Source: Candidatus Kaistella beijingensis
GTDB taxonomy: Bacteria; Bacteroidota; Bacteroidia; Flavobacteriales; Weeksellaceae
Direction of reading: 5' to 3'
NCBI RefSeq assembly: GCF_020084865.1
Contig: NZ_CP071953.1
Span: 248,001-312,000, forward strand
Length of the DNA stretch: 64,000 nt
Shown here: one piece after another, positions 28,015 to 36,204 of the stretch
Position numbering within the stretch: position 1 is the first letter of the stretch
Layout: every line of letters begins with the position of its first letter
The notes under the pieces: generated by a model
The model's database searches: none
Told to the model about the DNA's origin: nothing
What the model saw: the letters and a program-made list of their open reading frames with translations, nothing else
Position numbers and translations under genes: made by a program

Positions 28015-28143
28015 CACGGGTTTGGCAAAAGTGGCGGTTCAGTGCTCCGCAGACACATTTGTGGTTAATCAAAGTTTGGTTCTCCGCATCAACATTTGCG
28101 GTGAAAATCGCCACCTTCGCCAAGCCCGAAACCGTTAGCTGTA
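28007..28143 (+). repeat. attC-like site 11 (short class, 137 bp)
   Basis: Left core CCCGGTAAC complements the cassette start GTTACCGGG (25218) and contains the mcrC stop codon. Right core GTTAGCTGTA. Arms read GGGTTTGGCAAAAGTGGCGG and CGCCACCTTCGCCAAGCCC. Confidence 0.85.
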
Positions 28144-28161
28144 ATTTTTTACCAACCGCAA

Positions 28162-28713
28162 ATGGATAAAATGCAATATATTTCAGATTCCGAAAAAGTG
28201 TTCTTAAGTCTTTTAAAAAAATCCACTAAAACTAAGGAGGAAATTGAGCAAATGAGAATGGCAGGAGAAATTTTTTCTAATGAGTTACGAGAAGAAACTA
28301 GATATTTACTGAACGAAATAAAAGAAAATGGACTTGAAATAGATTCTATATGGGATTTAGTAAATACACAGCAAAGCTATCCTGAAGCTATTGAACCTTT
28401 GCGAAAACACTTATCTGGAAACTACCATATAAGAAACAAAGAAGGCATCATTCGGGCTTTAGGTGTCAAAGAATCTGGAATGAAAGAAATAATTGCTCTT
28501 CTTAATGAATATGGCAAATTCGACGATGAAAATTATAATTTTTCAGTAGCACTTTCAATTCATAACATCATGAAGTTTTACACAGTCTCAGAGTTAAGAA
28601 AATTTAATGAAGACAATGACGAAATATTACATGAATTAATGACTGCAAAAAAAATTGCTTTATTGAAATTTCAAAAGTTAATTGAAGAATTAATACTAAA
28701 AAACTTCAGCTAA
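28162..28713 (+). CDS. Hypothetical helical protein (183 aa)
   Basis: A soluble, charged, mostly helical protein without signal peptide. I do not recognise a family. Its middle part (YHIRNKEGIIRALGVKESG) suggests HEAT-like helical repeats. It follows the mcrBC cassette but is a separate cassette. The stop codon TAA overlaps the left core of site 12. Confidence 0.6.
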   Translation: MDKMQYISDSEKVFLSLLKKSTKTKEEIEQMRMAGEIFSNELREETRYLLNEIKENGLEIDSIWDLVNTQQSYPEAIEPLRKHLSGNYHIRNKEGIIRALGVKESGMKEIIALLNEYGKFDDENYNFSVALSIHNIMKFYTVSELRKFNEDNDEILHELMTAKKIALLKFQKLIEELILKNFS

Positions 28714-28903
28714 CATTGTATTGGCAAAATGCGGGCTTGAATTTTGCATTGAATTTGTAAAATTTACTTTCGCTGCTGCTTTTCATATTGTTTTTTTATG
28801 TAATTTAGTCAATCTGAAAAAGCATCGGCTTCGTTTGTGAATTCTTGAACTTCCAGTTTTTCGAATTCCCCGCACTTCGCCAATACTTTTTCCGTTATGG
28901 GCA
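28707..28903 (+). repeat. attC-like site 12 (long class, 197 bp)
   Basis: Left core CAGCTAAC complements GTTAGCTG of the cassette start (28134). Right core GTTATGGGCA. Interior is near-identical to site 10. TGTAATTTAG in the loop. Confidence 0.86.
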
Positions 28904-29080
28904 AGTTTAGACAAGCCAGTTATAACATGCAAAACAAAACTTATGAAAAAATTTTATTTAAATTTGATTGACAATTTATACGATCAATAAAAAACATAAT
29001 AGTGGAGACCAGACACTACTTAAAAAAAAACGGGGCGAAACCGAAAAGCCATACGAGTAGGAAAATTAAAATTATAAGCT

Positions 29081-29353
29081 ATGCCTAAGTATGTAATTGA
29101 ACGTGAAATTCCTGGTGCAGGTAAGTTAACTGCAGAACAATTAAAAAGTATTTCACAAACTTCTTGCGGAGTATTAAGTAATATGGGACCTCAAATTCAA
29201 TGGGTTCAGAGCTATGTAACAGGCGACAAAATTTATTGCGTTTACATAGCACCAAATGAAGAGACGGTTCGTGAACATGCACAGCAAGGAGGGTTCCCTG
29301 CAAATTCTGTTAGTGAGGTTGTGACAATTATTGACCCGACAACCGCAGAATAA
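29081..29353 (+). CDS. DUF4242 domain protein
   Basis: The 90-residue protein begins MPKYVIEREIPGAGKL and matches DUF4242 (nickel-binding SCO4226-like ferredoxin fold): QKSCG-like SQTSCGVL, GPQIQW, and YCVYIAPNEE. Family members are small cytoplasmic dimers, some binding nickel. It is the sole gene of its cassette, with a 178-base leader (28904-29080) in which I see no other gene. Confidence 0.75.
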   Translation: MPKYVIEREIPGAGKLTAEQLKSISQTSCGVLSNMGPQIQWVQSYVTGDKIYCVYIAPNEETVREHAQQGGFPANSVSEVVTIIDPTTAE

Positions 29354-29406
29354 CGTTATTGCGACAATTTAGTCAACTATGTATTGGACGGAACAAGCAA
29401 AAAAAC

Positions 29407-29465
29407 TGCCCAATAACTAAGCTTTCGTCTTGTCCGCAGGACAGAACATGAAAGCCCGTTGAACC
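29407..29465 (+). repeat. Canonical-size attC-like site 13 (59 bp)
   Basis: Left core TGCCCAATAAC nearly complements the cassette start GTTATGGGCA (28894). Right core is GTTGAAC. Between them are stems GCTTTC / GAAAGC and TTGTCC / GGACA, the size and layout of a classical short attC. It is unlike all other sites in the window in sequence. Confidence 0.65.
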
Positions 29466-29725
29466 CTTCGACAGGCTCAGGGTAAACTATAACTCCGGTG
29501 GCTTTTCAGCAGTATGATGGCCCCTTATGGAGTTGTCGTTTTTAGAATTTTGATACACAATGCAGTTTTTTTCGGAAGGACTAGTTTTTTTTGTGTTGAG
29601 TAGCCTTTGGAAGTGGTTTCTGCGGGGTTTATTGGCTGTAGGACACAGCTTCCCTTACCCGCGAAGGATATTCCGTAGAGAAAGGTTGGGTGAGATTACA
29701 TTCGTACTTTGCCTTTCCATTTTCC
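29458..29725. other. Left part of remnant cassette, no gene seen
   Basis: No coding frame of its own is convincing here. The sequence probably includes a terminal part of the decayed transposon described next. Confidence 0.4.
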
Positions 29726-30280
29726 CTATTTATTAGTGCCTCCACCGGGAACAAAGCAGTGCAGGTGCAGATGAAGGCTCAGTCCGCAACCGTAGATCAG
29801 GCCGATGAGCAGGTTGTCTTTCAGGAGTTCAGCACTTTGAAGCATTCGCCAGATTTCTTCACGGCTTAAAATAGTGGGAAGTTTTTTTACTTTTGGAATC
29901 GCGGGAAGATGAAGGTAGCTGTAAGGCAAGCCTTCGGTTTTCAGCAAAAACCGCAGTCAGTAAACGGTATGTTTAAAGTACGACTGAGAAGGGGTTTTTG
30001 ATCGCTTTTGAAGTTCAAAAAGGTAATCTTTGATCTCTTCCGGGTTTAATTCGGTAGGGACTTTACCGAAATGAAGCGCTAAGGCTGCAACGTGACGGGA
30101 ATAATTGTCGAAGGTACGCTTGCTTCTGCCCAGGATGGAAATATTTCTTTCGAAGCGTTGCAGAAGTTCGGCAAAACCGTTAACTTCGCTTGAGGCACGA
30201 TTCAGGAATTTGTTCGTCCTTTCGACTTCGCTCAAGGCAGGTCTTAAATCCTCCGGAGATTTTTTTTCTAGCCATTTCAT
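29726..30280 (-). pseudogene. Remnant of integrase plus IS91-type transposase
   Basis: Read on the minus strand, 30280-29957 encodes the N-terminal SAM-like half of a tyrosine recombinase. After a frameshift near 29950 the same protein continues (LPAIPKVKKLPTILSREEIWRML) up to YGCGL. It then jumps to HLHLHCFVPGGG, a signature of IS91-type transposases. An internal deletion has fused two neighbouring genes of an IS91-like element. Catalytic residues are lost in both. The remnant fills its cassette. Confidence 0.7.
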
Positions 30281-30348
30281 AAGTTTTTAAAAGGTTAATA
30301 AAAACAAAGTTACTAAAACGGCGAATGAGAAAAGCTACCGGAGGTTTA

Positions 30349-30541
30349 GTTCAACATGGGTTTTGCAAGATGCAGGGTTGAAAGAAATCTCAGAAATATT
30401 CTAGATAATACCCGCAAAAAACTTTTCCATTTTTTTTGTAAATTTGAAAAAATGAAAATGGTTTTTGCTAGAGATTGGTTCTCCTCTCCACTTTCGGTTG
30501 CAGTAGACCGCACCTCGCAAAGCCCTTTCCCGTTATACAAT
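30349..30541 (+). repeat. attC-like site 14 (long class, 193 bp)
   Basis: Left core GTTCAAC complements GTTGAAC at 29458. It continues ATGGGTTTTGC, the intact form of the IS110 target. Right core GTTATACAAT. Loop contains TAAATTTG, a perfect -7-like box. Very similar to site 4. Confidence 0.86.
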
Positions 30542-30577
30542 ATTCTATAACAGACACATAAGAAAAATGAAAAAAAT

Positions 30578-31078
30578 ATGTTGACAAAAAAACTCTTTCA
30601 AATTATTCTATTCGTATCAATATTTCCTTTGATTATATTTGGACAGAATAGTACGACAAAATCAACAAGTTTAAACCAATCTGGTGCATTAGAACTAGCG
30701 AAACAAGTGAATCTAGAAGCCATTAAACTCGAAAAAAATGTATCAATTGCAGTTTTAGACGCATCAGGTACAGTTATTCTTTTACTTAAAGGCGACAATG
30801 TTGGACCTCACAACACCGAAGCTTCAAGACGAAAAGCATTTACTGCACTTTCAACAAAGACAGCAACTTTAGAATTAATCAAAAAAGCAGACGCTAATCC
30901 AGACTCTAAAAATTTAAATACAATTCCTGAATTACTTTTATTGCGTGGGGGTGTACCTATTTGGAAAAACGGAGAGTTAGTTGGGAGCCTTGGCGTATCG
31001 GGTGGCGGTGGCGGAGAAAACGACCATCTCATTGCCCTAACTGCAATACAAAATCTTAACTTTACAATAAACAAATAA
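30578..31078 (+). CDS. Exported GlcG/HbpS-family heme-binding protein
   Basis: The 166-residue protein has a signal peptide (about residues 1-23) and a GlcG/HbpS domain (ALELAKQVNLEAIK .. SIAVLDASG .. ASRRKAFTA .. GGVPIW .. GSLGVSGGGGGENDHLIA). Family members bind heme or corrinoids or act as small accessory subunits. It shares a cassette with the hydroxyisourate hydrolase gene 15 bases downstream, so the two are probably co-expressed. Confidence 0.82.
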   Translation: MLTKKLFQIILFVSIFPLIIFGQNSTTKSTSLNQSGALELAKQVNLEAIKLEKNVSIAVLDASGTVILLLKGDNVGPHNTEASRRKAFTALSTKTATLELIKKADANPDSKNLNTIPELLLLRGGVPIWKNGELVGSLGVSGGGGGENDHLIALTAIQNLNFTINK

Positions 31079-31093
31079 CTTAAAAAACGGAAA

Positions 31094-31504
31094 ATGAAAA
31101 AAGCAACATTATTACTTCTAGCTTTTATGACTGTGGTACAATTTAGTTTCGCACAAGAGACAAGGTATCAATTATCAAGTCATATTCTTGACATTACAGC
31201 AGGCAAGCCAGCGACAGGTGTGAAAATCACATTATCAAAAAAAGATAAAAATGACAACTGGATAAAAATTGATGAAAAAAAGACTGATGAGAACGGAAGA
31301 ATAAAAGACTTTCTTAAACAAGACGGAACAAATAACGTTGGGATTTATAAATTAACTTTCCATACAAGTCCATACTTTAATACCATTGGACAAAAATCAT
31401 TCTATCCATTCATCGAAGTAGTTTTTGAACTTGTTGACAACGAACATTACCACGTACCTATAACTTTATCGCCTTTTGGTTACTCGACATACAGGGGGAA
31501 CTGA
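31094..31504 (+). CDS. Exported 5-hydroxyisourate hydrolase (transthyretin-like)
   Basis: The 136-residue product has a signal peptide (residues 1-20, SFAQ) and a transthyretin-like fold: LSSHILDITAGKPA (catalytic His), DENGRI, and the C-terminal STYRGN. The canonical C-terminal tetrapeptide is YRGS; here the last residue is Asn. The enzyme hydrolyses 5-hydroxyisourate, the product of uric acid oxidation, here probably in the periplasm. Catalysis should be tested because of the altered tail. Confidence 0.83.
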   Translation: MKKATLLLLAFMTVVQFSFAQETRYQLSSHILDITAGKPATGVKITLSKKDKNDNWIKIDEKKTDENGRIKDFLKQDGTNNVGIYKLTFHTSPYFNTIGQKSFYPFIEVVFELVDNEHYHVPITLSPFGYSTYRGN

Positions 31505-31513
31505 ATAAAGAAC

Positions 31514-31651
31514 ATCGTATAACAGCCGTTTTGCAAAAACGGGGGTTTCGTGCTTCTATGACAGTAAAGTGCTAAATTCAAGTTTTGTACTTCTAATGAA
31601 GTTTAGTGCTTAAAAACCCCGCCTTCGCAAAGCGGCAAACCGTTATCTGCA
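31514..31651 (+). repeat. attC-like site 15 (short class, 138 bp)
   Basis: Left core ATCGTATAAC pairs with the cassette start GTTATACAAT (30532) with one mismatch. Right core GTTATCTGCA. Arms CCGTTTTGCAAAAACGGGGG and CCCCGCCTTCGCAAAGCGG. Confidence 0.84.
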
Positions 31652-31681
31652 ACCAGATTTGACCAATATTACGTAAATAAA

Positions 31682-31713
31682 TTTGGTTTAAATACCAAAA
31701 CTTGGTATATTTG
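31682..31713 (+). promoter_or_regulatory. Promoter and operator of parDE
   Basis: A -33 TTTG (31682-31685) and -7 TATATTTG (31706-31713) flank and overlap a palindrome ATACCAA-N3-TTGGTAT (31692-31708). The geometry suggests autorepression by ParD. Confidence 0.65.
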
Positions 31714-31738
31714 ATTTTGAATATTAAATCAAATTGTT

Positions 31739-31987
31739 ATGGCAAAAAATACTTCGATTTTATTGGGCGATTATTTCGACAATTTTATCAATTCACAAAT
31801 TAAAAATGGAAAATATTCTTCAGCAAGTGAAGTTGTAAGAGCCGCTTTAAGAATGTTTGAACACGAGGAAACTAAAAAATCTGAATTAATTAAAGAACTT
31901 AAAAAAGGTGAAAAATCGGGATTTGCGGCTAGTTTTAATAGAGAAACTTTCAAACAAAACTTACATCAAAAATATTCTGCAGAATAA
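31739..31987 (+). CDS. ParD-type antitoxin
   Basis: The 82-residue protein has the ribbon-helix-helix of ParD (TSILLGDYFDNFINSQIKNGKYSSASEVVRAAL, residues 5-37) and a C-terminal toxin-binding tail. It overlaps the ParE start by one base (TAATG). It is expected to bind the palindrome at 31692-31708 and to neutralise ParE. Confidence 0.9.
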   Translation: MAKNTSILLGDYFDNFINSQIKNGKYSSASEVVRAALRMFEHEETKKSELIKELKKGEKSGFAASFNRETFKQNLHQKYSAE

Positions 31988-32286
31988 TGAATTACAAAAT
32001 CAGTAAACAAGCAGAAATTGATTTAGAAAATGTTTGGCTTTATACTTTTGAAGAATGGTCGATTGAACAAGCTGACTATTATTTTGAATTGATTATGGAT
32101 GAAATCGAATATATTTCTAAAAATCCAAAATCGGGAAAAGATTATAACGAAATTAGGAAAGGATATTTTCGTTCTCGAGTAAAATCTCATTTTATATTTT
32201 ACAGAATTAACTTTAAGGAAGAATGTATAGAAATTATCAGAATACTTCATCAACAAATGGATGTCGAATCTCACATAAATGATTAA
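31987..32286 (+). CDS. ParE-type toxin
   Basis: The 99-residue toxin belongs to the RelE/ParE superfamily: ISKQAEIDLENVWLYTFEEWS, GKDYNEIRKGYFRSRVKSHFIFYRI and IIRILHQQMD. ParE toxins poison DNA gyrase. It is the second gene of the parDE cassette and should stabilise this part of the array. Confidence 0.9.
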   Translation: MNYKISKQAEIDLENVWLYTFEEWSIEQADYYFELIMDEIEYISKNPKSGKDYNEIRKGYFRSRVKSHFIFYRINFKEECIEIIRILHQQMDVESHIND

Positions 32287-32303
32287 ATAACCGCAATTCT
32301 GGC

Positions 32304-32500
32304 TGCAGAGAACATAGTATTGGCGAAGTGCGGGGTGAAGTTTTAGTTGGAAATTTTGTAATATTTTGCCGCCGCTGCTTTTCTATTCCACAAAAAAGAG
32401 TAATTTAGTGTAAGAAAAAAGCATCGGCTACGTTTGGTCGAAATTGAACTTTTCGTTCCATTTAGCCCGCACTTCGCCAATACTTTTTCCGTTAGCTGCC
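32304..32500 (+). repeat. attC-like site 16 (long class, 197 bp)
   Basis: Left core TGCAGAGAAC pairs with GTTATCTGCA (31642) with one mismatch. Right core GTTAGCTGCC. Loop box is AGTAATTTAG. Confidence 0.85.
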
Positions 32501-32574
32501 ATTTTATAAAATGTATCGTCCTAAAATAGGTTGACCAAAAATTAAGCACTTTTACTGAACAATGGACTTAACAA

Positions 32575-32942
32575 ATGGACAGCCCTGCCGAAAAAGAAAC
32601 GGTAAAAAAAACATCTTTTGAATTTAAAATTTTCGTTATTTCCCAGATTAACAATGGTTTAATTTCCACTAACTTTGCCTCCAGAAAATACAACATTTCA
32701 AGAAACACAATCGATTATTGGCGAAAAAACTATCCAATTACACCTCAAAATCCAAAGCAATGAGCCTGCAAGACGAAAACAAAAAACTCAAAGAAAAACT
32801 TCAAGAACTCCAGTGGATCAAAGACTTTCAACAAGACGTAATCATTGAATTTGAACGAGTTACAGGTAAGGAACTCTCAAAGGAATTATTACCCAAACAT
32901 TTATCAAACGAGATACAAAAAAAGAAGAAAAAATTAAAATAA
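32575..32942 (+). pseudogene. IS3 orfA, frameshifted
   Basis: The N-terminal part (32575-32763) has the helix-turn-helix of IS3 OrfA (STNFASRKYNISRNTIDYWRK). The rest, with the leucine-zipper-like KKLKEKLQELQWIKDFQQDVI, is in another frame (up to 32942), joined near 32745-32760. A single-base change probably broke the gene. Confidence 0.75.
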
Positions 32943-32947
32943 GGCTT

Positions 32948-33793
32948 TTGTATCAAGTGTTTGGGATTTCCAAGCAAACCTATTACAAGCGTCAAAAAAC
33001 GTTTGAAGAGAAGCAAAAACTCAATCAAGAAGTAATTGAAATTGTAGAAAACGCCCGTAAAAAACAACGAAAAATGGGCACGCGAAAACTCATGGATAAA
33101 ATCAAGACAGAACTCTTGGAAAATAAGATTAAAATAGGGCGTGATGCTTTATTCACGCTACTTCGAAACCATGGAATGCTCATCAAAAAGAACAAATGCT
33201 GTCACATCACAACAGATTCCAAACATTTTTACTACACTTCACCAAATCTCTTGAAAGAAACGGAACTTAAACACGCTGAACAGGCCGTAGTTTGCGACAT
33301 TACCTACATCAAAACGGATGAAGGACATGCCTATCTTTCGCTGGTAACAGACCCTTATTCCAAGAAAATAATGGGTTACGCTCTGTAAGACAATATGAAG
33401 GTAGAAATGGTGAAAAAAGCCCTTAAAATGGCGCATAACAACAGACAATTTAATACTGAGAATATCATTCATCATTCCGACAGAGGATTGCAATATTGTT
33501 GCCCAGATTATACTGATTTTGCAAGGAAATTAGGCTACAAAATGAGCACCACACAAAAGTATGATCCTTACGAAAATGCAGTCGCTGAAAGGATTAATGG
33601 CATTTTGAAATATGAATTTGGTTTTATTAATGTTCTTCTTGATTTAAAAACTGCTCAAAAAATGATTAAAGAAGCTGTAGAAATCTACAACAACGAAAGA
33701 TTACATTGGAGCCTCAACCTAAAAACACCGCAACAAGCTCATAATGAATTTGATACACAAATATACAAATCATATCGTAAAAAATCAGCATGA
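32948..33793 (+). pseudogene. IS3 orfB transposase, interrupted by a stop codon
   Basis: The DDE transposase is complete in one frame (CDITYI, HHSDRGLQY, NAVAERING) except for a TAA at 33386-33388 after GYAL. A new ATG follows at 33395. Both catalytic halves are therefore present but not joined, so the element is probably inactive on its own. Confidence 0.8.
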
Positions 33794-33961
33794 TGTTGTT
33801 GGTGAAAAAAATGGAAGAAATTGTGGGAAAATCTGTTGGCAAAAACCTTGGATATTTTTCCATAATTTATTCCGAAACTAATATCGAAAATTCCTATTTT
33901 TAAATCGTGAAAAAAAACAAAATATTAACCCAAAAAAAGTCAACCTATTTCAGGACATGAC

Positions 33962-34828
33962 ATGAGACTCTATATACTTATATTTTTAACATTAACGCAT
34001 TTATTATCCTTTGGACAAATAAAGCCAAATATTAAAACTGATTTCAACACAATTTTTATTTGTGTTGACAGTATTACTTACAAAAGTTTATTTCAAAACA
34101 AGTTTCTAAAAGACACATTATTATTCTGTAAAGAAAGTCATCAAGAGACAAATAACAATTCATATACAGGCAAATACTTTATTGGAGAATCTTCTACAAT
34201 AGAATTTTTCCAACCCAAAAAATCTGACAAATTTGGAGACAATTTTGGCGATTGGGGAATTGAATTTAAAACTCGTAAAATCGGCATTCTAGACGACATA
34301 ATTGGAAAATCAAAATTGCTTAAATATCCAATTGATACTTCTACAACCACATTTTTAGACAGTTTAACTATTATTCCTTGGTATAAAACTTTAAGTTTCA
34401 AAAATTCTAAAAATGAATTATCAATTTTAGAATATCAAAATGAATACTTAAAGTATTTAGGTTTCACCGGTGAGCAAATAGACAAGTCAATGACGTATAA
34501 AGAGTATAATAGTATTTTATCAAATGGAAAAAAATATCCAAGACAGTTTTCAATGGTAACCTATATTAAACTTTATGCAGACAAAAAACTTATTGATGAT
34601 TTACAAAAGTTTGGTACAATAAATAATTGTAAAAGAACAAAAAATAAAATTGCTAATAGTGAAACAACAATCGAATTTGTCGAAGTACAAAAGTTGCCAA
34701 AATTTCAAATAAAGGAAATAACAATTTCACTTTTAACAGAACAGAATAATCGTATTTTAAAAATTAGCGATAATCTTTACATAAAAATAAAGGGTAAACA
34801 AGCTAAACTTATTTTTAAGGACAACTAA
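33962..34828 (+). CDS. Secreted protein of unknown function (288 aa)
   Basis: A signal peptide (about residues 1-18, HLLSFGQ) is followed by a soluble domain with no motif known to me. The start lies 6 bases after the IS3 end, so the original leader of this cassette was displaced by the insertion. It is the only non-IS gene of its cassette. Confidence 0.6.
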   Translation: MRLYILIFLTLTHLLSFGQIKPNIKTDFNTIFICVDSITYKSLFQNKFLKDTLLFCKESHQETNNNSYTGKYFIGESSTIEFFQPKKSDKFGDNFGDWGIEFKTRKIGILDDIIGKSKLLKYPIDTSTTTFLDSLTIIPWYKTLSFKNSKNELSILEYQNEYLKYLGFTGEQIDKSMTYKEYNSILSNGKKYPRQFSMVTYIKLYADKKLIDDLQKFGTINNCKRTKNKIANSETTIEFVEVQKLPKFQIKEITISLLTEQNNRILKISDNLYIKIKGKQAKLIFKDN

Positions 34829-34837
34829 TAAAAAAAC

Positions 34838-35036
34838 TTCTGCCAAAATTGTATTGGCGAAAACGGGGTGAATATATTCTTTGAGAACTGATTTAGCAGT
34901 ATCCGCAAAAAAATTTTTTCTTTAACTTTTTTTATTAAATTAGCAAAAGGAAAAAATTTTTGCTAAGGTTCGGTTTTCCTTTGAAAATGTGTGGAAAGTA
35001 GCCCGTTCCTAGCTAATACTTTTCCCGTTGGATGAT
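34838..35036 (+). repeat. attC-like site 17 (long class, degenerate left core)
   Basis: The expected left core GGCAGCTAAC is mutated (TTCTGCCAAAATTG). Arms and inner hairpin remain (GTATTGGCGAAAACGGGG; CCCGTTCCTAGCTAATAC). Right core GTTGGATGAT. It may no longer recombine. Confidence 0.75.
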
Positions 35037-35078
35037 ATTTTGCAGACACCCTAAGAAACCAAATAGTTACAACAACAT

Positions 35079-36020
35079 ATGAAAAGAACTTGCTTTCTTC
35101 TGACAATTATTACTTTTTGTCTAACAAATTTGGCATTTGGACAAAGCGCTTTATCGCAAGGAGACCATTTTGCCGACATTAACGGAATAAAGATTCACTA
35201 TTATGTTAGTGGCAAAGGTCCAATTTGTCTTGTACCTTCACCAGGTTGGGGACCATCAATTAATTATCTAAAAAACTCCCTAACACCATTTGAAAAATAT
35301 TTTACAATTGTTTATTACGACACACGAAGTAGTGGCCAGTCGACTGGTCCAAACGATTCAACAAAATATTCAAGCCGAGATTTTATGAATGATATGGACA
35401 GTTTAAGAACTTACCTAAAACAACCCAAAGTTTGGGTGATGGGACATTCTATGGGCGGATTTCAAGTACTTAATTATGGCATACATCATAATAAAAACCT
35501 AAATGGAATAATTGCTTTAGCACCACTTGCTGGAAGGGACAGTATATATGAAAGAGAGTTTACAAAAATGGTAATGAAACGTAAAGGGCAACCGTATTTC
35601 GAAGCAGGATCAAATATCTTTTTTGGAAAGGACACTACAAAAAATAAAAACTCGGAAATGATGCCCTATATTTTTCCTTTTTATTTTCACGATGTAAATA
35701 AGATTTCAGAATTTGAGAAATTGGGTGATCCACAAATAAGTGACAAAGCCGGAGAATATACGGATGCCTCTTTTTTTGGCTCAGAATATTTATTTCCACT
35801 GCTCACCAAGATTAAAGTCCCTACGTTAATTGTAGTTGGTGATGACGATTTTATTTGCGACAAAGTATCCCAAGCAGACAGAATTGTAAAAAATATTCCT
35901 AATGCAACAGAAATCGTAATAAATGATGCCGGACATTTTAGTTGGGTAGAGCAACCAATACAATTTTTTGCAGACACAGAAAAATGGTTAAAAAAACTAA
36001 AGCTGAAAGTTCAAAAATAA
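35079..36020 (+). CDS. Exported alpha/beta hydrolase
   Basis: The 313-residue enzyme has a signal peptide (residues 1-21, LAFGQ) and an alpha/beta hydrolase fold: oxyanion region SPGWGPS, nucleophile elbow GHSMGGF (Ser about 124), acid in VVGDDDF and His in DAGHFSW. It resembles proline iminopeptidase-like hydrolases. The substrate cannot be read from sequence. Single gene of its cassette. Confidence 0.82.
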   Translation: MKRTCFLLTIITFCLTNLAFGQSALSQGDHFADINGIKIHYYVSGKGPICLVPSPGWGPSINYLKNSLTPFEKYFTIVYYDTRSSGQSTGPNDSTKYSSRDFMNDMDSLRTYLKQPKVWVMGHSMGGFQVLNYGIHHNKNLNGIIALAPLAGRDSIYEREFTKMVMKRKGQPYFEAGSNIFFGKDTTKNKNSEMMPYIFPFYFHDVNKISEFEKLGDPQISDKAGEYTDASFFGSEYLFPLLTKIKVPTLIVVGDDDFICDKVSQADRIVKNIPNATEIVINDAGHFSWVEQPIQFFADTEKWLKKLKLKVQK

Positions 36021-36024
36021 AACA

Positions 36025-36160
36025 GTAGCCAACAAAGGTTTGCTAAAAGCAGGGATGAAGTTCGTTGTTTGATCTTTTGTGCAAGTTTCAACAAAGGTAA
36101 TTGTATTGATTTTTTGTGCTAAAAATGTCCGCCTTCGGCAAGCCCGAAATCGTTAACCGT
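36025..36160 (+). repeat. attC-like site 18 (short class, 136 bp)
   Basis: Left core AGTAGCCAAC pairs only partly with the cassette start GTTGGATGAT. Right core GTTAACCGT. Arms GGTTTGCTAAAAGCAGGG and TCCGCCTTCGGCAAGCCC. Confidence 0.78.
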
Positions 36161-36204
36161 CACCTTAGCAAAACAATCAAAACAATAATTTAATAAAAAA
36201 AAAT

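Larger units (their letters stand above)
32518..33956 (+). mobile_element. IS3-family insertion sequence, degenerate
   Basis: Ends are imperfect inverted repeats TCCTAAAATAGGTTGAC (from 32519) and its near complement GTCAACCTATTTCAGGA (33939-33955), with one mismatch. It carries orfA and orfB of IS3 type, both damaged. It sits just after the right core of site 16, before the gene at 33962. No convincing target duplication is seen. Confidence 0.82.
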
